Origin: an uncultured Methylobacter sp. | Lineage (GTDB): Bacteria > Pseudomonadota > Gammaproteobacteria > Methylococcales > Methylomonadaceae | Length of the DNA stretch: 7,071 nucleotides | Assembly: GCA_903831545.1 (NCBI GenBank) | Contig: CAIKYI010000057.1 | Coordinates: 1-7,071 of the forward strand | Reading direction: 5' to 3' | Part shown: piece by piece, positions 1 to 6,023 of the stretch | Position numbering within the stretch: position 1 is the stretch's first letter | How the letters are laid out: the number at the start of each line of letters is the position of its first letter | The notes under the pieces: generated by a model | The model's database searches: none | Told to the model about the DNA's origin: nothing | What the model saw: the letters and a program-made list of their open reading frames with translations, nothing else | Program-made: the position numbers and the translations under genes

Positions 1-56
1 CGGGAATCGGGAAGTTTTTTCAACGCATCAATAAATTTTAAATCTGGGTATCTCAT
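1..56 (-). CDS. Possible transposase N-terminus (ISAs1-like), cut by the left window edge
   Basis: On the minus strand an ATG at 56-54 opens a frame that runs off the left edge with no stop. The 19 visible residues are MRYPDLKFIDALKKLPDSR. A helix followed by an 'LPDxR' motif close to the start resembles the beginning of DDE transposases with a DDE_Tnp_1-associated N-terminal domain (ISAs1 / H-repeat type). I see no catalytic residues, since those lie outside the window. The neighbouring RTX remnant looks truncated at this side, which fits an insertion sequence ending between about 57 and 110. With 19 residues the assignment is a resemblance only; a chance frame cannot be excluded. Confidence 0.35.
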   Translation of the reverse strand, partial: MRYPDLKFIDALKKLPDS

Positions 57-57
57 C

Positions 58-77
58 GCATTTCTAATCTGAAATGC
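58..77. repeat. Perfect 7-bp inverted repeat (hairpin) beside the putative transposase start
   Basis: GCATTTC (58-64) and GAAATGC (71-77) form a perfect 7-bp stem around a 6-base loop. It covers the leader just upstream of the minus-strand ATG at 56 and also the ATG at 74 of the plus-strand RTX remnant. It has no T-run, so it is not an intrinsic terminator. It could be a subterminal hairpin of an insertion sequence that limits read-through into the transposase, but this is inferred from position only. Confidence 0.45.
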
Positions 78-421
78 TACATTTTACAGTCAAGCTAATT
101 TTTTATGAGAAAGCCGTGGGGCTGGCAGCAGCTTCTGGAACGTTAGTGCCAACAGGTGGAACATCTTATACAACCAGTTCTGTGATGCTTGAAGCTGCTG
201 ATTTTGTCAGTGTTGCTTTTGGAACAGATGCTGTTACTGCGAACACAACAGGCAATGCTAGATTTATTTACGATACGGTTGGTAAAGTGTTGTATTTCGA
301 TCCAACTGGCAATACAACTATTGATACTACTGGTGCTGCAACAGCAGGTGCAGCTGATGATTTTGCTGTGGTAAAAACAACAGGGGTAAGTTTGGTTTCA
401 ACCGACTTTATGTTTGTTTAA
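74..421 (+). pseudogene. C-terminal remnant of an RTX-type (type I secreted) protein
   Basis: The frame encodes 115 residues, and from about residue 14 onward they look like the extreme C-terminus of RTX/hemolysin-type calcium-binding proteins. Visible marks are 'LEAADFV' (40-45), 'NARFIYDTVGKVLYFDPTGN' (61-80), a Gly/Ala/Thr/Asp-rich stretch without cysteine, and the final hydrophobic 'STDFMFV'. In full-length family members this end carries the uncleaved signal for type I (ABC/TolC) export, and the upstream part would hold GGxGxDxxx repeats; none are seen here. In-frame stops at 32-34 and 65-67 close the frame upstream, and the first 13 residues do not look like RTX sequence. I infer that the gene lost its 5' part, probably through the element at the left edge. 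No clear ribosome binding site precedes 74, so it may not be translated. Confidence 0.7.
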
Positions 422-443
422 AGTTCGTTAAGTTTTAAAACCT

Positions 444-480
444 AAAAAGCCCTGCCGCTGTGAAGTGGTGGGGCTTTTTT
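444..480 (+). terminator. Strong intrinsic terminator after the RTX remnant
   Basis: A run of As leads into an 11-bp stem (449-458 plus closing pairs to 465-474, three of them G-T on the DNA level) with the loop TGTGAA, followed directly by six Ts. The GCCC/GGGC base makes it stable. It ends transcription from the RTX side and insulates the gene at 526. The A-run before the stem may give weaker function on the minus strand. Confidence 0.85.
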
Positions 481-484
481 GTTG

Positions 485-493
485 TGGTATGAT
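485..493 (+). promoter_or_regulatory. Candidate extended -10 promoter for the nuclease-fold gene
   Basis: TG-G-TATGAT matches an extended -10 element (TGnTATAAT with one mismatch), and lies about 33 bases before the GTG start at 526. No good -35 box is visible because that position falls in the terminator stem, which is usual for extended -10 promoters. Supported by sequence match only. Confidence 0.35.
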
Positions 494-525
494 TTAAACC
501 GCGTAAACACACGGGAGAAATAGTT

Positions 526-1074
526 GTGACAGACGAAGAATTGAAAGAATTGGTTGCGAGTTTGGCGATTGCTCAAAGAAAAACTGATGAGCATATTGAG
601 AGTTTATTGGAGGCTCAAAAAGAAACGGACAGAAAACTTAAAAAAGTAGGCGATTTGGTTGGAAATATAGGACGTAATCAAGGTGATGTTGCAGAAGAAT
701 TCTTCTTCAATAGTTTGGCTGGCGACGCACATTTAGGCTCGGTTCATTTTGATGACATTACTAAAAACCAGCATAAACAACGTGGTAAATTTCAAGAAGA
801 ATACGATATTGTGATGACGAATGGTGAAGCGGTTGGCATTGTCGAAGTGAAATACAAAGTCCATGAGAACGACTTGAAAAAGTTAGAACGTAAAATGCAA
901 AATTTCAAAAAACTGTTTCCGATTTACGAGGCTTATAAAATTTATGGTGCGATTGCATCGTTTCATATCAACGATGATGCAAAAGAAGCGGCGTTAAATC
1001 AGGGGTTTTTTGTGCTGCAACGTAAAGGCGATATATTGCAAACCGATTGCGCTGAAAATCTGATGGTGCTTTAA
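526..1074 (+). CDS. Coiled-coil protein with PD-(D/E)XK nuclease-like fold, function unknown
   Basis: The product has 182 residues and starts at GTG; a GGGAGA ribosome binding site at 513-518 sits seven bases upstream and supports this start. Residues 1-45 are charged and heptad-like ('AQRKTDEHIESLLEAQKETD'), so probably a coiled coil. The rest has the layout of a PD-(D/E)XK nuclease core: a helix with Glu57-Glu58 ('VAEEFF'), Asp94 in 'EEYDIV', then Glu107-Val-Lys109 in 'IVEVKYK'. All acidic and lysine positions expected for metal-dependent catalysis are present, so it may be active. Similar small proteins (DUF3782-like, often with an N-terminal coiled coil) are known from cyanobacteria and other bacteria, mostly without a defined role. 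It stands alone between a terminator and the ubiE promoter. There is no methyltransferase, helicase or toxin partner in the window, so a restriction or defence role is unproven. Confidence 0.8.
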   Translation: MTDEELKELVASLAIAQRKTDEHIESLLEAQKETDRKLKKVGDLVGNIGRNQGDVAEEFFFNSLAGDAHLGSVHFDDITKNQHKQRGKFQEEYDIVMTNGEAVGIVEVKYKVHENDLKKLERKMQNFKKLFPIYEAYKIYGAIASFHINDDAKEAALNQGFFVLQRKGDILQTDCAENLMVL

Positions 1075-1076
1075 AT

Positions 1077-1108
1077 GTTAAAACCCGCTTTTGCTTGAGC
1101 GTTTTAAC
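1077..1108. repeat. 8-bp inverted repeat upstream of ubiE
   Basis: GTTAAAAC (1077-1084) and GTTTTAAC (1101-1108) are perfect inverted copies with 16 bases between them. The right arm overlaps a second, smaller inverted repeat, GCGTT-TT-AACGC (1099-1110), which touches the TATAAT at 1111. It could be a terminator-like hairpin for the upstream gene (no T-run follows) or a binding site for a regulator of ubiE. Confidence 0.45.
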
Positions 1109-1110
1109 GC

Positions 1111-1116
1111 TATAAT
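1111..1116 (+). promoter_or_regulatory. ubiE: Consensus -10 box, likely promoter of the ubiE operon
   Basis: TATAAT is a perfect -10 hexamer 57 bases before the ATG at 1174. The only -35-like hexamer, TTGCTT at 1091-1096, would leave a 14-base spacer, which is too short for good sigma-70 use, so the promoter is either weak, dependent on an activator, or has a poor -35 at 1089-1094. Confidence 0.5.
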
Positions 1117-1173
1117 TTGTCCTTTATAAATCAAATCTTTTATTTTTTTCTAGCTGCAAGGAAATTTTCCCTC

Positions 1174-1917
1174 ATGACGCAAAACACCACTCATTTTGGC
1201 TTTAAACAAGTCGCCACCGAAGATAAGGTCAAACTAGTTCGCGGCGTTTTTGATTCAGTTGCTGGACGCTACGACATTATGAACGATTTGATGTCGATGG
1301 GCGTACATCGCATTTGGAAACGTGTCGCGGTTGATTTAAGTCAAGTTCGTACTGGTTATAGCGTGCTAGATTTAGCTGGTGGAACGGGCGATTTAACCAC
1401 TTTATTTAGTCAAAAAGTCGGAAAATCTGGGCAAGTCGTATTGGCAGACATAAATGCTGCGATGCTTTGCACGGGACGAGATCGATTGATTGACAAAGGT
1501 TTAACGGGTATTCGTTACGCACAAGTTAATGCCGAATGCTTGCCGTTTGCCGACAATACGTTTGATTGTGTATGTATTGCTTTCGGCTTGAGAAATGTTA
1601 CCGATAAAGCCGCCGCATTACGTTCAATGCAGCGCGTATTAAAACCTGGTGGCTGTGTGATTGTGTTGGAATTTTCTCACCCAATCGACCCGATTACCGA
1701 AAAAATTTACGATTTTTATTCGTTTAAACTATTGCCGCAAATTGGAAAATTCGTGGCAAATGACGAAGATAGTTACCGTTATTTAGCGGAATCAATTCGG
1801 ATGCACCCAAAACAAGAAGAATTAAAAACCATGATGGAAGAAGCTGGATTAGAACGTTGCAACTTTTTCAATATGACGCAAGGCATTGTTGCTGTGCATC
1901 GCGGCTATAAAATTTAA
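1174..1917 (+). CDS. ubiE: UbiE, ubiquinone/menaquinone biosynthesis C-methyltransferase
   Basis: UbiE is a cytosolic SAM-dependent enzyme that C-methylates demethylmenaquinone and the 2-polyprenyl-6-methoxy-1,4-benzoquinol intermediate of ubiquinone synthesis. The 247-residue product matches the usual 250 or so. Seen in order: the family signature '[17 protein letters not shown]' (33-49), SAM motif I '[10 protein letters not shown]' (64-73), 'ADIN' ending strand 2 (91-94), 'NAECLPF' (119-125), 'FGLRN' (137-141) and the second signature 'RVLKPGG' (154-160). The frame stays open back to 1117, but that extension would cross the -10 box. The ATG at 1174 gives the typical length and has AAGGAAA at 1158-1164 (slightly long spacing). 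It is the first gene of a three-gene operon. In E. coli ubiE is followed by ubiJ and ubiB; neither is seen here. Confidence 0.97.
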   Translation: MTQNTTHFGFKQVATEDKVKLVRGVFDSVAGRYDIMNDLMSMGVHRIWKRVAVDLSQVRTGYSVLDLAGGTGDLTTLFSQKVGKSGQVVLADINAAMLCTGRDRLIDKGLTGIRYAQVNAECLPFADNTFDCVCIAFGLRNVTDKAAALRSMQRVLKPGGCVIVLEFSHPIDPITEKIYDFYSFKLLPQIGKFVANDEDSYRYLAESIRMHPKQEELKTMMEEAGLERCNFFNMTQGIVAVHRGYKI

Positions 1918-1918
1918 T

Positions 1919-2143
1919 ATGGTTTTAGAATCGATATTTCGTGCAGGACAAAGATGGCATGAAGAAACTTTAGCGACGTTGCAACTTAACATCGCTGAAT
2001 TTTTACAAGACGAAACTCGTGATTTGCCTTCAATAATTGAAGCGGAAATGTTTTATGAACAAGTTACAAAATTGCAATGTGATGAATTGGTTTTAACTGA
2101 AAAACTGAATCGCTTAACTGCACAAACTACGGAAGGAAACTAA
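1919..2143 (+). CDS. Small helical protein of unknown function, coupled to ubiE
   Basis: The 74-residue product is rich in Glu, Leu and Gln, has no signal peptide or membrane segment and is predicted by eye to be almost all helix. The start is one base after the ubiE stop (TAATATG) and has no clear ribosome binding site, so translation probably depends on coupling with ubiE. The frame extends back into ubiE (to an ATG at 1886), but the 1919 start is more natural. I do not recognise the family. Its place, directly after ubiE, is where ubiJ stands in E. coli, but it is far shorter than UbiJ and lacks an SCP2-like domain. Size and helical character recall accessory factors such as UbiK, yet I see no real similarity, so no role is assigned. 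A ribosome binding site for the next gene lies in its last codons. Confidence 0.75.
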   Translation: MVLESIFRAGQRWHEETLATLQLNIAEFLQDETRDLPSIIEAEMFYEQVTKLQCDELVLTEKLNRLTAQTTEGN

Positions 2144-2144
2144 C

Positions 2145-2561
2145 ATGATTATCGGGCAAATTGAATCTTATAACATTGAAAAACAAACAGGTATTGTAAA
2201 AAGCCAAGATGATTTTTTTGAATTCGATGCAACAAGTTGGAAATCGAGTGTGCCACCAGATCAAGGTGACGAAGTCACGTTTAATGTAAATGACGGTGTG
2301 GTTTCAAATATGCTTTTAGTTGCAGAAACAATGAAGCCTGTAGAAGCTGTAAAACGTCGATGGATTGCTACGTTACTTGCGTTATTTTTGGGCTTCGCGG
2401 GTGTACATCGATTTTATTTGGGATTTTACAAACTGGGATTAGCACAAATTGCACTAACTGCTTTAACTCAAGGTTATGGCGTGCTGTGGGGATTTATTGA
2501 TGCTGTGTTGCTTTTTGCTGGACATATAAATCGAGATGCAAAAAATCGTCCGTTAAAATAA
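2145..2561 (+). CDS. Membrane protein: degenerate cold-shock-like domain fused to TM2 domain
   Basis: The product has 138 residues. Residues 1-60 align by eye with cold-shock domains ('GQIESYNIEKQTGIVKS' against GTVKWFNxxKGFGFI, then 'FFEFD', 'GDEVTFNV' and 'SNMLLV'). The RNP1 aromatics are lost (TGIV instead of FGFI) and RNP2 is altered, so nucleic-acid binding is doubtful. Residues 72-127 are a TM2 domain: basic 'KRRW', a first membrane helix (about 73-87), the hallmark 'GVHRFYLGFYKLGLAQI' (86-102), and a second hydrophobic helix with 'WGFIDAVLLF' (115-124). TM2 domains occur in many bacterial membrane proteins of uncertain function. The start is well supported: GGAAGGAAA (2131-2139) inside the upstream gene, one base between that gene's stop and this ATG. 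It is last in the ubiE operon and ends at a perfect terminator. Confidence 0.88.
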   Translation: MIIGQIESYNIEKQTGIVKSQDDFFEFDATSWKSSVPPDQGDEVTFNVNDGVVSNMLLVAETMKPVEAVKRRWIATLLALFLGFAGVHRFYLGFYKLGLAQIALTALTQGYGVLWGFIDAVLLFAGHINRDAKNRPLK

Positions 2562-2586
2562 TTTTCAATTCCAGCATTTTAAATAC

Positions 2587-2623
2587 AAAAAAAGCGTGGT
2601 TGCAAATTCAACCACGCTTTTTT
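2587..2623. terminator. Perfect bidirectional intrinsic terminator between convergent genes
   Basis: GCGTGGTTG (2594-2602) pairs perfectly with CAACCACGC (2609-2617) around a six-base loop. Seven As precede the stem and six Ts follow it, so it has a U-tract on both strands. It lies between the stop of the TM2 gene (2561) and the stop of the cold-shock gene (2655, minus strand) and can serve both. Confidence 0.95.
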
Positions 2624-2654
2624 AACTCACACCAAATTACTGCGCTATTTAAAA

Positions 2655-2858
2655 TTAATTAGCGCGTACGTTTGTTGCAGTCAAGCCTTTAGGACCTGTT
2701 TCAACATCAAATGAGACGGTGTCGCCTTCATTTAAAGTTTTGAAGCCATCGCCTTGAATAACTGAGTGGTGAACGAAAACATCTTCGCCGCCATCAGCCG
2801 GTGCAATAAAACCAAAACCCTTCGTGTTGTTAAACCACTTTACAGTGCCTGTTGCCAT
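2655..2858 (-). CDS. CspA-family cold-shock protein
   Basis: This is a 67-residue single cold-shock domain, the standard size for the family. These cytosolic OB-fold proteins bind single-stranded RNA and DNA and loosen mRNA structure; some are cold-induced, others constitutive, and the sequence does not tell which. RNP1 'KGFGFI' (13-18) and RNP2 'VFVHH' (27-31) are intact, as are Trp8 and '[10 protein letters not shown]' (44-53). The start at 2858-2856 is set by AGGAG at 2870-2866, seven bases away; a longer frame back to 2921 adds residues foreign to the family. The long unassigned stretch upstream could hold a long 5' leader, as in cspA genes, but I could not place the promoter. Confidence 0.96.
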   Translation of the reverse strand: MATGTVKWFNNTKGFGFIAPADGGEDVFVHHSVIQGDGFKTLNEGDTVSFDVETGPKGLTATNVRAN

Positions 2859-3356
2859 TTTGAAACTCCTAAAATAAAAACTTACGGTTAACACAGAACT
2901 ACAATATTGATAACCGGACAACCTAATACTAGGAATCCCTTAACTCAACATCTGTTTTCTGACGCAGGGTATTGTACTGTTTTTTTTATGGTACTGCTAT
3001 CTGCAATCTGTCATCTAACTACCTGCTGCTTGCCGATTGCTTAGGCGGCGCTATCGGTGTCAATTATTGCCTTTGATCCAATAAAAATCTTTTTTGCCCA
3101 CGAAAAGCACGAAATTTCTCTAAGAGATACTAAAACCCAGACCATCAGCCAAAGGACGAATAGAAGCACCAATACAACCTCTTGATTTATTTCTTGCCTT
3201 TCGTGGTCTAATTGCTGTTTTTAGCTTGACTTGACCGTGGATAACCGAAAATTTTTGCTTCTGGTTTCAGAGGTGTTTTTCCGCGTTGTTTTACCGGCGG
3301 CGTGATAAAAAATGATAGAATTGTCGCTTTTTTGCATTCCGAGAACTTCTGATCAA
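2859..3356. other. Gene-free stretch between divergent csp and protease genes
   Basis: About 500 bases carry no coding frame I can support on either strand. It must hold the promoters of both flanking genes, which diverge from here. Possible elements seen are a TTGACT/TTGACC pair at 3226-3236 (plus) without a matching -10, a short palindrome CCTA-ATAC-TAGG at 2922-2933, three tandem related 7-mers (2996-3016), and an inverted pair of cacgaaa-type motifs (3098-3206). The sequence shifts here from the AT-rich left half to the GC-richer right half. Confidence 0.6.
3098..3206. repeat. Inverted pair of CCACGAAA motifs enclosing about 90 bases
   Basis: CCACGAAA (3098-3105) and TTTCGTGG (3199-3206) are perfect inverted copies. 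The left arm is followed by a second GCACGAAA copy at 3107-3114, and the right arm is preceded by TTGC, mirroring the TTTTGCCCA before the left arm only loosely. Motifs of this TTTCGTG type occur as scattered intergenic repeats in various bacterial genomes, as far as I recall, so this may be a decayed interspersed repeat rather than a functional site. Confidence 0.35.
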
Positions 3357-5753
3357 ATGTCTAATACCTTAAAGCTTCCCCTAGAGTCACTGAAACTAAA
3401 TGTCGATCTGACTGGCTTTGAGTTCCCGGCCGCACCTAAACAGCCAGACACTATTTTGGGTCAGTCCAGAGCCCAGTCGGCGCTGGAGTTTGGCGTTGCG
3501 ATGAGCAATCCAGGTTACAATATTTTTGTGATGGGCGAGCCGGGCTTGGGCCGCTTGTCGATGATTACCAACCATCTCTATGCCCAGGCTAAAATGCTGG
3601 GTGCTCCGCCCTCCTATGCATATGTCGATAATTTTGATAATCCAAGAGAACCAGTAGCCCTAGAGTTACCAGCCGAGCAGGGCGCTATACTCAGCAGAGA
3701 CATCGAAAAGTTAATCGATAATCTGTTGGCGACCTTTCCTGCCGCTTTTGAAAGCCCTACCTACCAGCAAAAGAAGAGCGCGATCGAACGACAGTACAAC
3801 CAGTACTATAACAATGCTATCGATCTGGTCGATAAAAAATCCCAGACTTTAAACATTGCGTTATTCAGAGAGAATGAATCGATTTCTTTTGCGCCTATCC
3901 GGGACAACAAGGCGCTGAATGAAGATCAGTTCACCCAGTTGCCATTACCCGAGCGGGAAGTATTTCACAAACATGTCGAGGAGCTGGAAGAATATCTGAG
4001 CGATGTATTGCTGGAACTGCCTCAGTGGCGCAGGGCCATGATTGAAAAAATCAAGCAGCTGGATAATGATACGATCAGCCTGGCGATTGAGCCGCTGTTT
4101 GCCGAGCTTAATGACAGCTACCAGAATATCGATGATGTAATCAGTTTTTTGGCGGAAATTAAAAAAAACCTTAGCAGCACCATTACCGACTACTTGATGC
4201 CGAGCCGGACGCCGGAACCACAGGACAATACCAGTAAACGGTTGTTGCTGACCGAGCTGTACGCGCCCAATATCCTGGTTGATAACAGACTTGAATTGGG
4301 TGCGCCGGTTATTTACGAGCCGCATCCTATCTATCAAAACCTGTTTGGCCGCATCGAATATGTCAGCGACCAGGGCACACTGGTCACCAATTATCGCCGG
4401 ATTTGTGCGGGCTCCCTGCACAAGGCCAATGGCGGCTATTTGATACTCGATGCCGAAAAACTGCTGAATTATCCGTTTGTCTGGGAAGGCCTTAAGCGCG
4501 CACTGCAATCCGGCCGCATAGAAATCGAGTCGCCTTATTCGGATCTGGGCATTAATACCATTACCCTGAAGCCCGAAGTCATTCCGTTAAACGTCAAGGT
4601 GATTCTGGTCGGCTCCAGGGATATTTATTATCTGTTGGAAGAGCTGGATGATGAATTTAACGAAATGTTTAAAATCCTTGCTGATTTTGATAATTACATT
4701 CCGCGTAATGATCAGACCATGCAGCGCTTTATCCTGTTGATGATCAAGCAAGCCGCAGATTCCGGCGCTCAACCGATAACTCAATCGGCCATAGAATGCC
4801 TGATCGAGCACAGCTGTCGACTTGCGGAAAACCAGCATCATTTTTCCGCAAGGATCAAAGATTCACTGGAAATTATCGGCGAAGCCAACCTGTTTTGTAA
4901 GCGGGACAGTCAGCCGATTTGCGACCGGGTGCATATCGAACAGGCGCTGGCAGCAAGAGAGCATCGTAACGGCAGAATGCCCGAGAACATTCTCGAAGAA
5001 ATGCTGGTCGGCACGATACTGATTGATACCGAGGGCGAGGCGGTAGGCAAAGTCAACGGTTTAACGGTGCTGGAGGTCGGTGGCAGTAGTTTCGGTGCAC
5101 CGGTGCGTATTACCGCCAGCGTTTATCCGGGCTCCAGAGGCATCGTCGATATTGAGCGGGAGGTGGAACTGGGACAGGCGATCCATTCCAAAGGCGTGAT
5201 GATCCTGACCGGCTATCTGGGCCACACCTATGCCCAGCAATTCCCGCTAGCCATCTCGGGCAGCATCGCGATTGAACAATCCTATGGTTACATCGACGGC
5301 GACAGCGCCTCGCTGGGCGAACTGTGCTGTCTGATTTCGGCGCTGACCCGAATGCCGATTAAACAGACTTTTGCGGTGACCGGCTCAATCAACCAGTACG
5401 GCGAAGTGCAGGCGGTAGGCGGCGTCAACGAGAAAATAGAAGGCTTCTTCAGACTGTGCCAAGCACGCGGGCTTAACGGGCAGCATGCCGCTATTATCCC
5501 TGCAGCCAACAAACGCAATCTGATGTTAAAGCAGGAAGTAATTGATGCCGTGGCGCAGGGCTTGTTTGCGGTTTATGCGGTTTCCAGCGTCGATGAAACA
5601 CTGGAATTACTGACTGGACAGCCTGCAGGCACAGTTGATGACGAAGGCTATTATCCGGAAAACTGTATTAACTTTAAAGCCATCTCCCGGTTGAAGGAGA
5701 TTTCTGATATGGCCTCGGATGAGGACGAGGGCGATAAAGAGGAAGGCGTTTAG
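3357..5753 (+). CDS. Lon-like ATP-dependent protease (AAA_32 / LonB-type ATPase with Lon C-terminal protease)
   Basis: The 798-residue product joins an AAA+ ATPase to a Lon-type Ser-Lys protease without the Lon N-terminal substrate domain, and should unfold and degrade proteins in the cytosol. In order: Walker A 'GEPGLGRLS' (60-68), which has Arg where Lys is usual; a long helical insert (about 110-275); Walker B 'GGYLILDAE' (359-367); a sensor-1 region 'VILVGSRD' (415-422); 'EFNEMFKILADFD' (433-445); and a sensor-2 type 'FSARIKDSLE' (496-505). The protease part follows: 'VGKVNGLTVLEVGGSSFGAP' (563-582), 'GDSAS' with Ser650 and 'GGVNEKIEG' with Lys693. The 43-residue spacing equals that of E. 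coli Lon, so it should be active. It ends in an acidic tail (785-798). An ATG at 3312 would add 15 residues of unrelated type; 3357 starts with the more typical 'MSNTLKLPLESLKL', though both have weak ribosome binding sites. It is transcribed alone. Confidence 0.93.
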   Translation: MSNTLKLPLESLKLNVDLTGFEFPAAPKQPDTILGQSRAQSALEFGVAMSNPGYNIFVMGEPGLGRLSMITNHLYAQAKMLGAPPSYAYVDNFDNPREPVALELPAEQGAILSRDIEKLIDNLLATFPAAFESPTYQQKKSAIERQYNQYYNNAIDLVDKKSQTLNIALFRENESISFAPIRDNKALNEDQFTQLPLPEREVFHKHVEELEEYLSDVLLELPQWRRAMIEKIKQLDNDTISLAIEPLFAELNDSYQNIDDVISFLAEIKKNLSSTITDYLMPSRTPEPQDNTSKRLLLTELYAPNILVDNRLELGAPVIYEPHPIYQNLFGRIEYVSDQGTLVTNYRRICAGSLHKANGGYLILDAEKLLNYPFVWEGLKRALQSGRIEIESPYSDLGINTITLKPEVIPLNVKVILVGSRDIYYLLEELDDEFNEMFKILADFDNYIPRNDQTMQRFILLMIKQAADSGAQPITQSAIECLIEHSCRLAENQHHFSARIKDSLEIIGEANLFCKRDSQPICDRVHIEQALAAREHRNGRMPENILEEMLVGTILIDTEGEAVGKVNGLTVLEVGGSSFGAPVRITASVYPGSRGIVDIEREVELGQAIHSKGVMILTGYLGHTYAQQFPLAISGSIAIEQSYGYIDGDSASLGELCCLISALTRMPIKQTFAVTGSINQYGEVQAVGGVNEKIEGFFRLCQARGLNGQHAAIIPAANKRNLMLKQEVIDAVAQGLFAVYAVSSVDETLELLTGQPAGTVDDEGYYPENCINFKAISRLKEISDMASDEDEGDKEEGV

Positions 5754-5765
5754 ATTTGCAACCCC

Positions 5766-5781
5766 CGTTACTCACGTAACG
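5766..5781. repeat. Short hairpin after the protease gene
   Basis: CGTTAC (5766-5771) and GTAACG (5776-5781) form a perfect 6-bp stem with loop TCAC, 12 bases after the protease stop. No T-run follows, so it is at best a weak or factor-assisted terminator. The rest of the gap to 6023 shows no supported gene. Confidence 0.3.
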
Positions 5782-6023
5782 TATATTGCCGAAGTCTTCA
5801 AATGTTTAAATCGCAGCTGCAAACCTCGACCGGATTCATTTATTTAGATAAACAATGAGTTATATCAATTCTTTAATTACTGTTTTGTTGAGGGTTAGTA
5901 TCGCGCAACATGAATTAACTGCAATTATCCCAGTTTGTTTGTGGCTACCAAGCTTTGAGATACAGTGGTTTAGTCGATGCTTAGATGGCGGCCACTGTAA
6001 CTTTTGCCGTGTGTTCAGCTTAC

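Noticed and set aside
1117..1173. N-terminal extension of ubiE
   Set aside because: It would start immediately after the TATAAT box, adds hydrophobic residues foreign to UbiE, and makes the protein longer than usual.
2859..2921. N-terminal extension of the cold-shock protein
   Set aside because: The AGGAG site fits the ATG at 2858, and the core domain starts there in all family members I know.
3050..3200. Possible decayed gene on the minus strand in the gene-free stretch
   Set aside because: Translations in all frames are broken by stops and resemble no family I can name; repeat-derived sequence is the simpler reading.
3945..5518. Several open frames on both strands inside the protease gene
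   Set aside because: They are shadows of a 2.4-kb gene with continuous family motifs; none has a ribosome binding site or recognisable domains.
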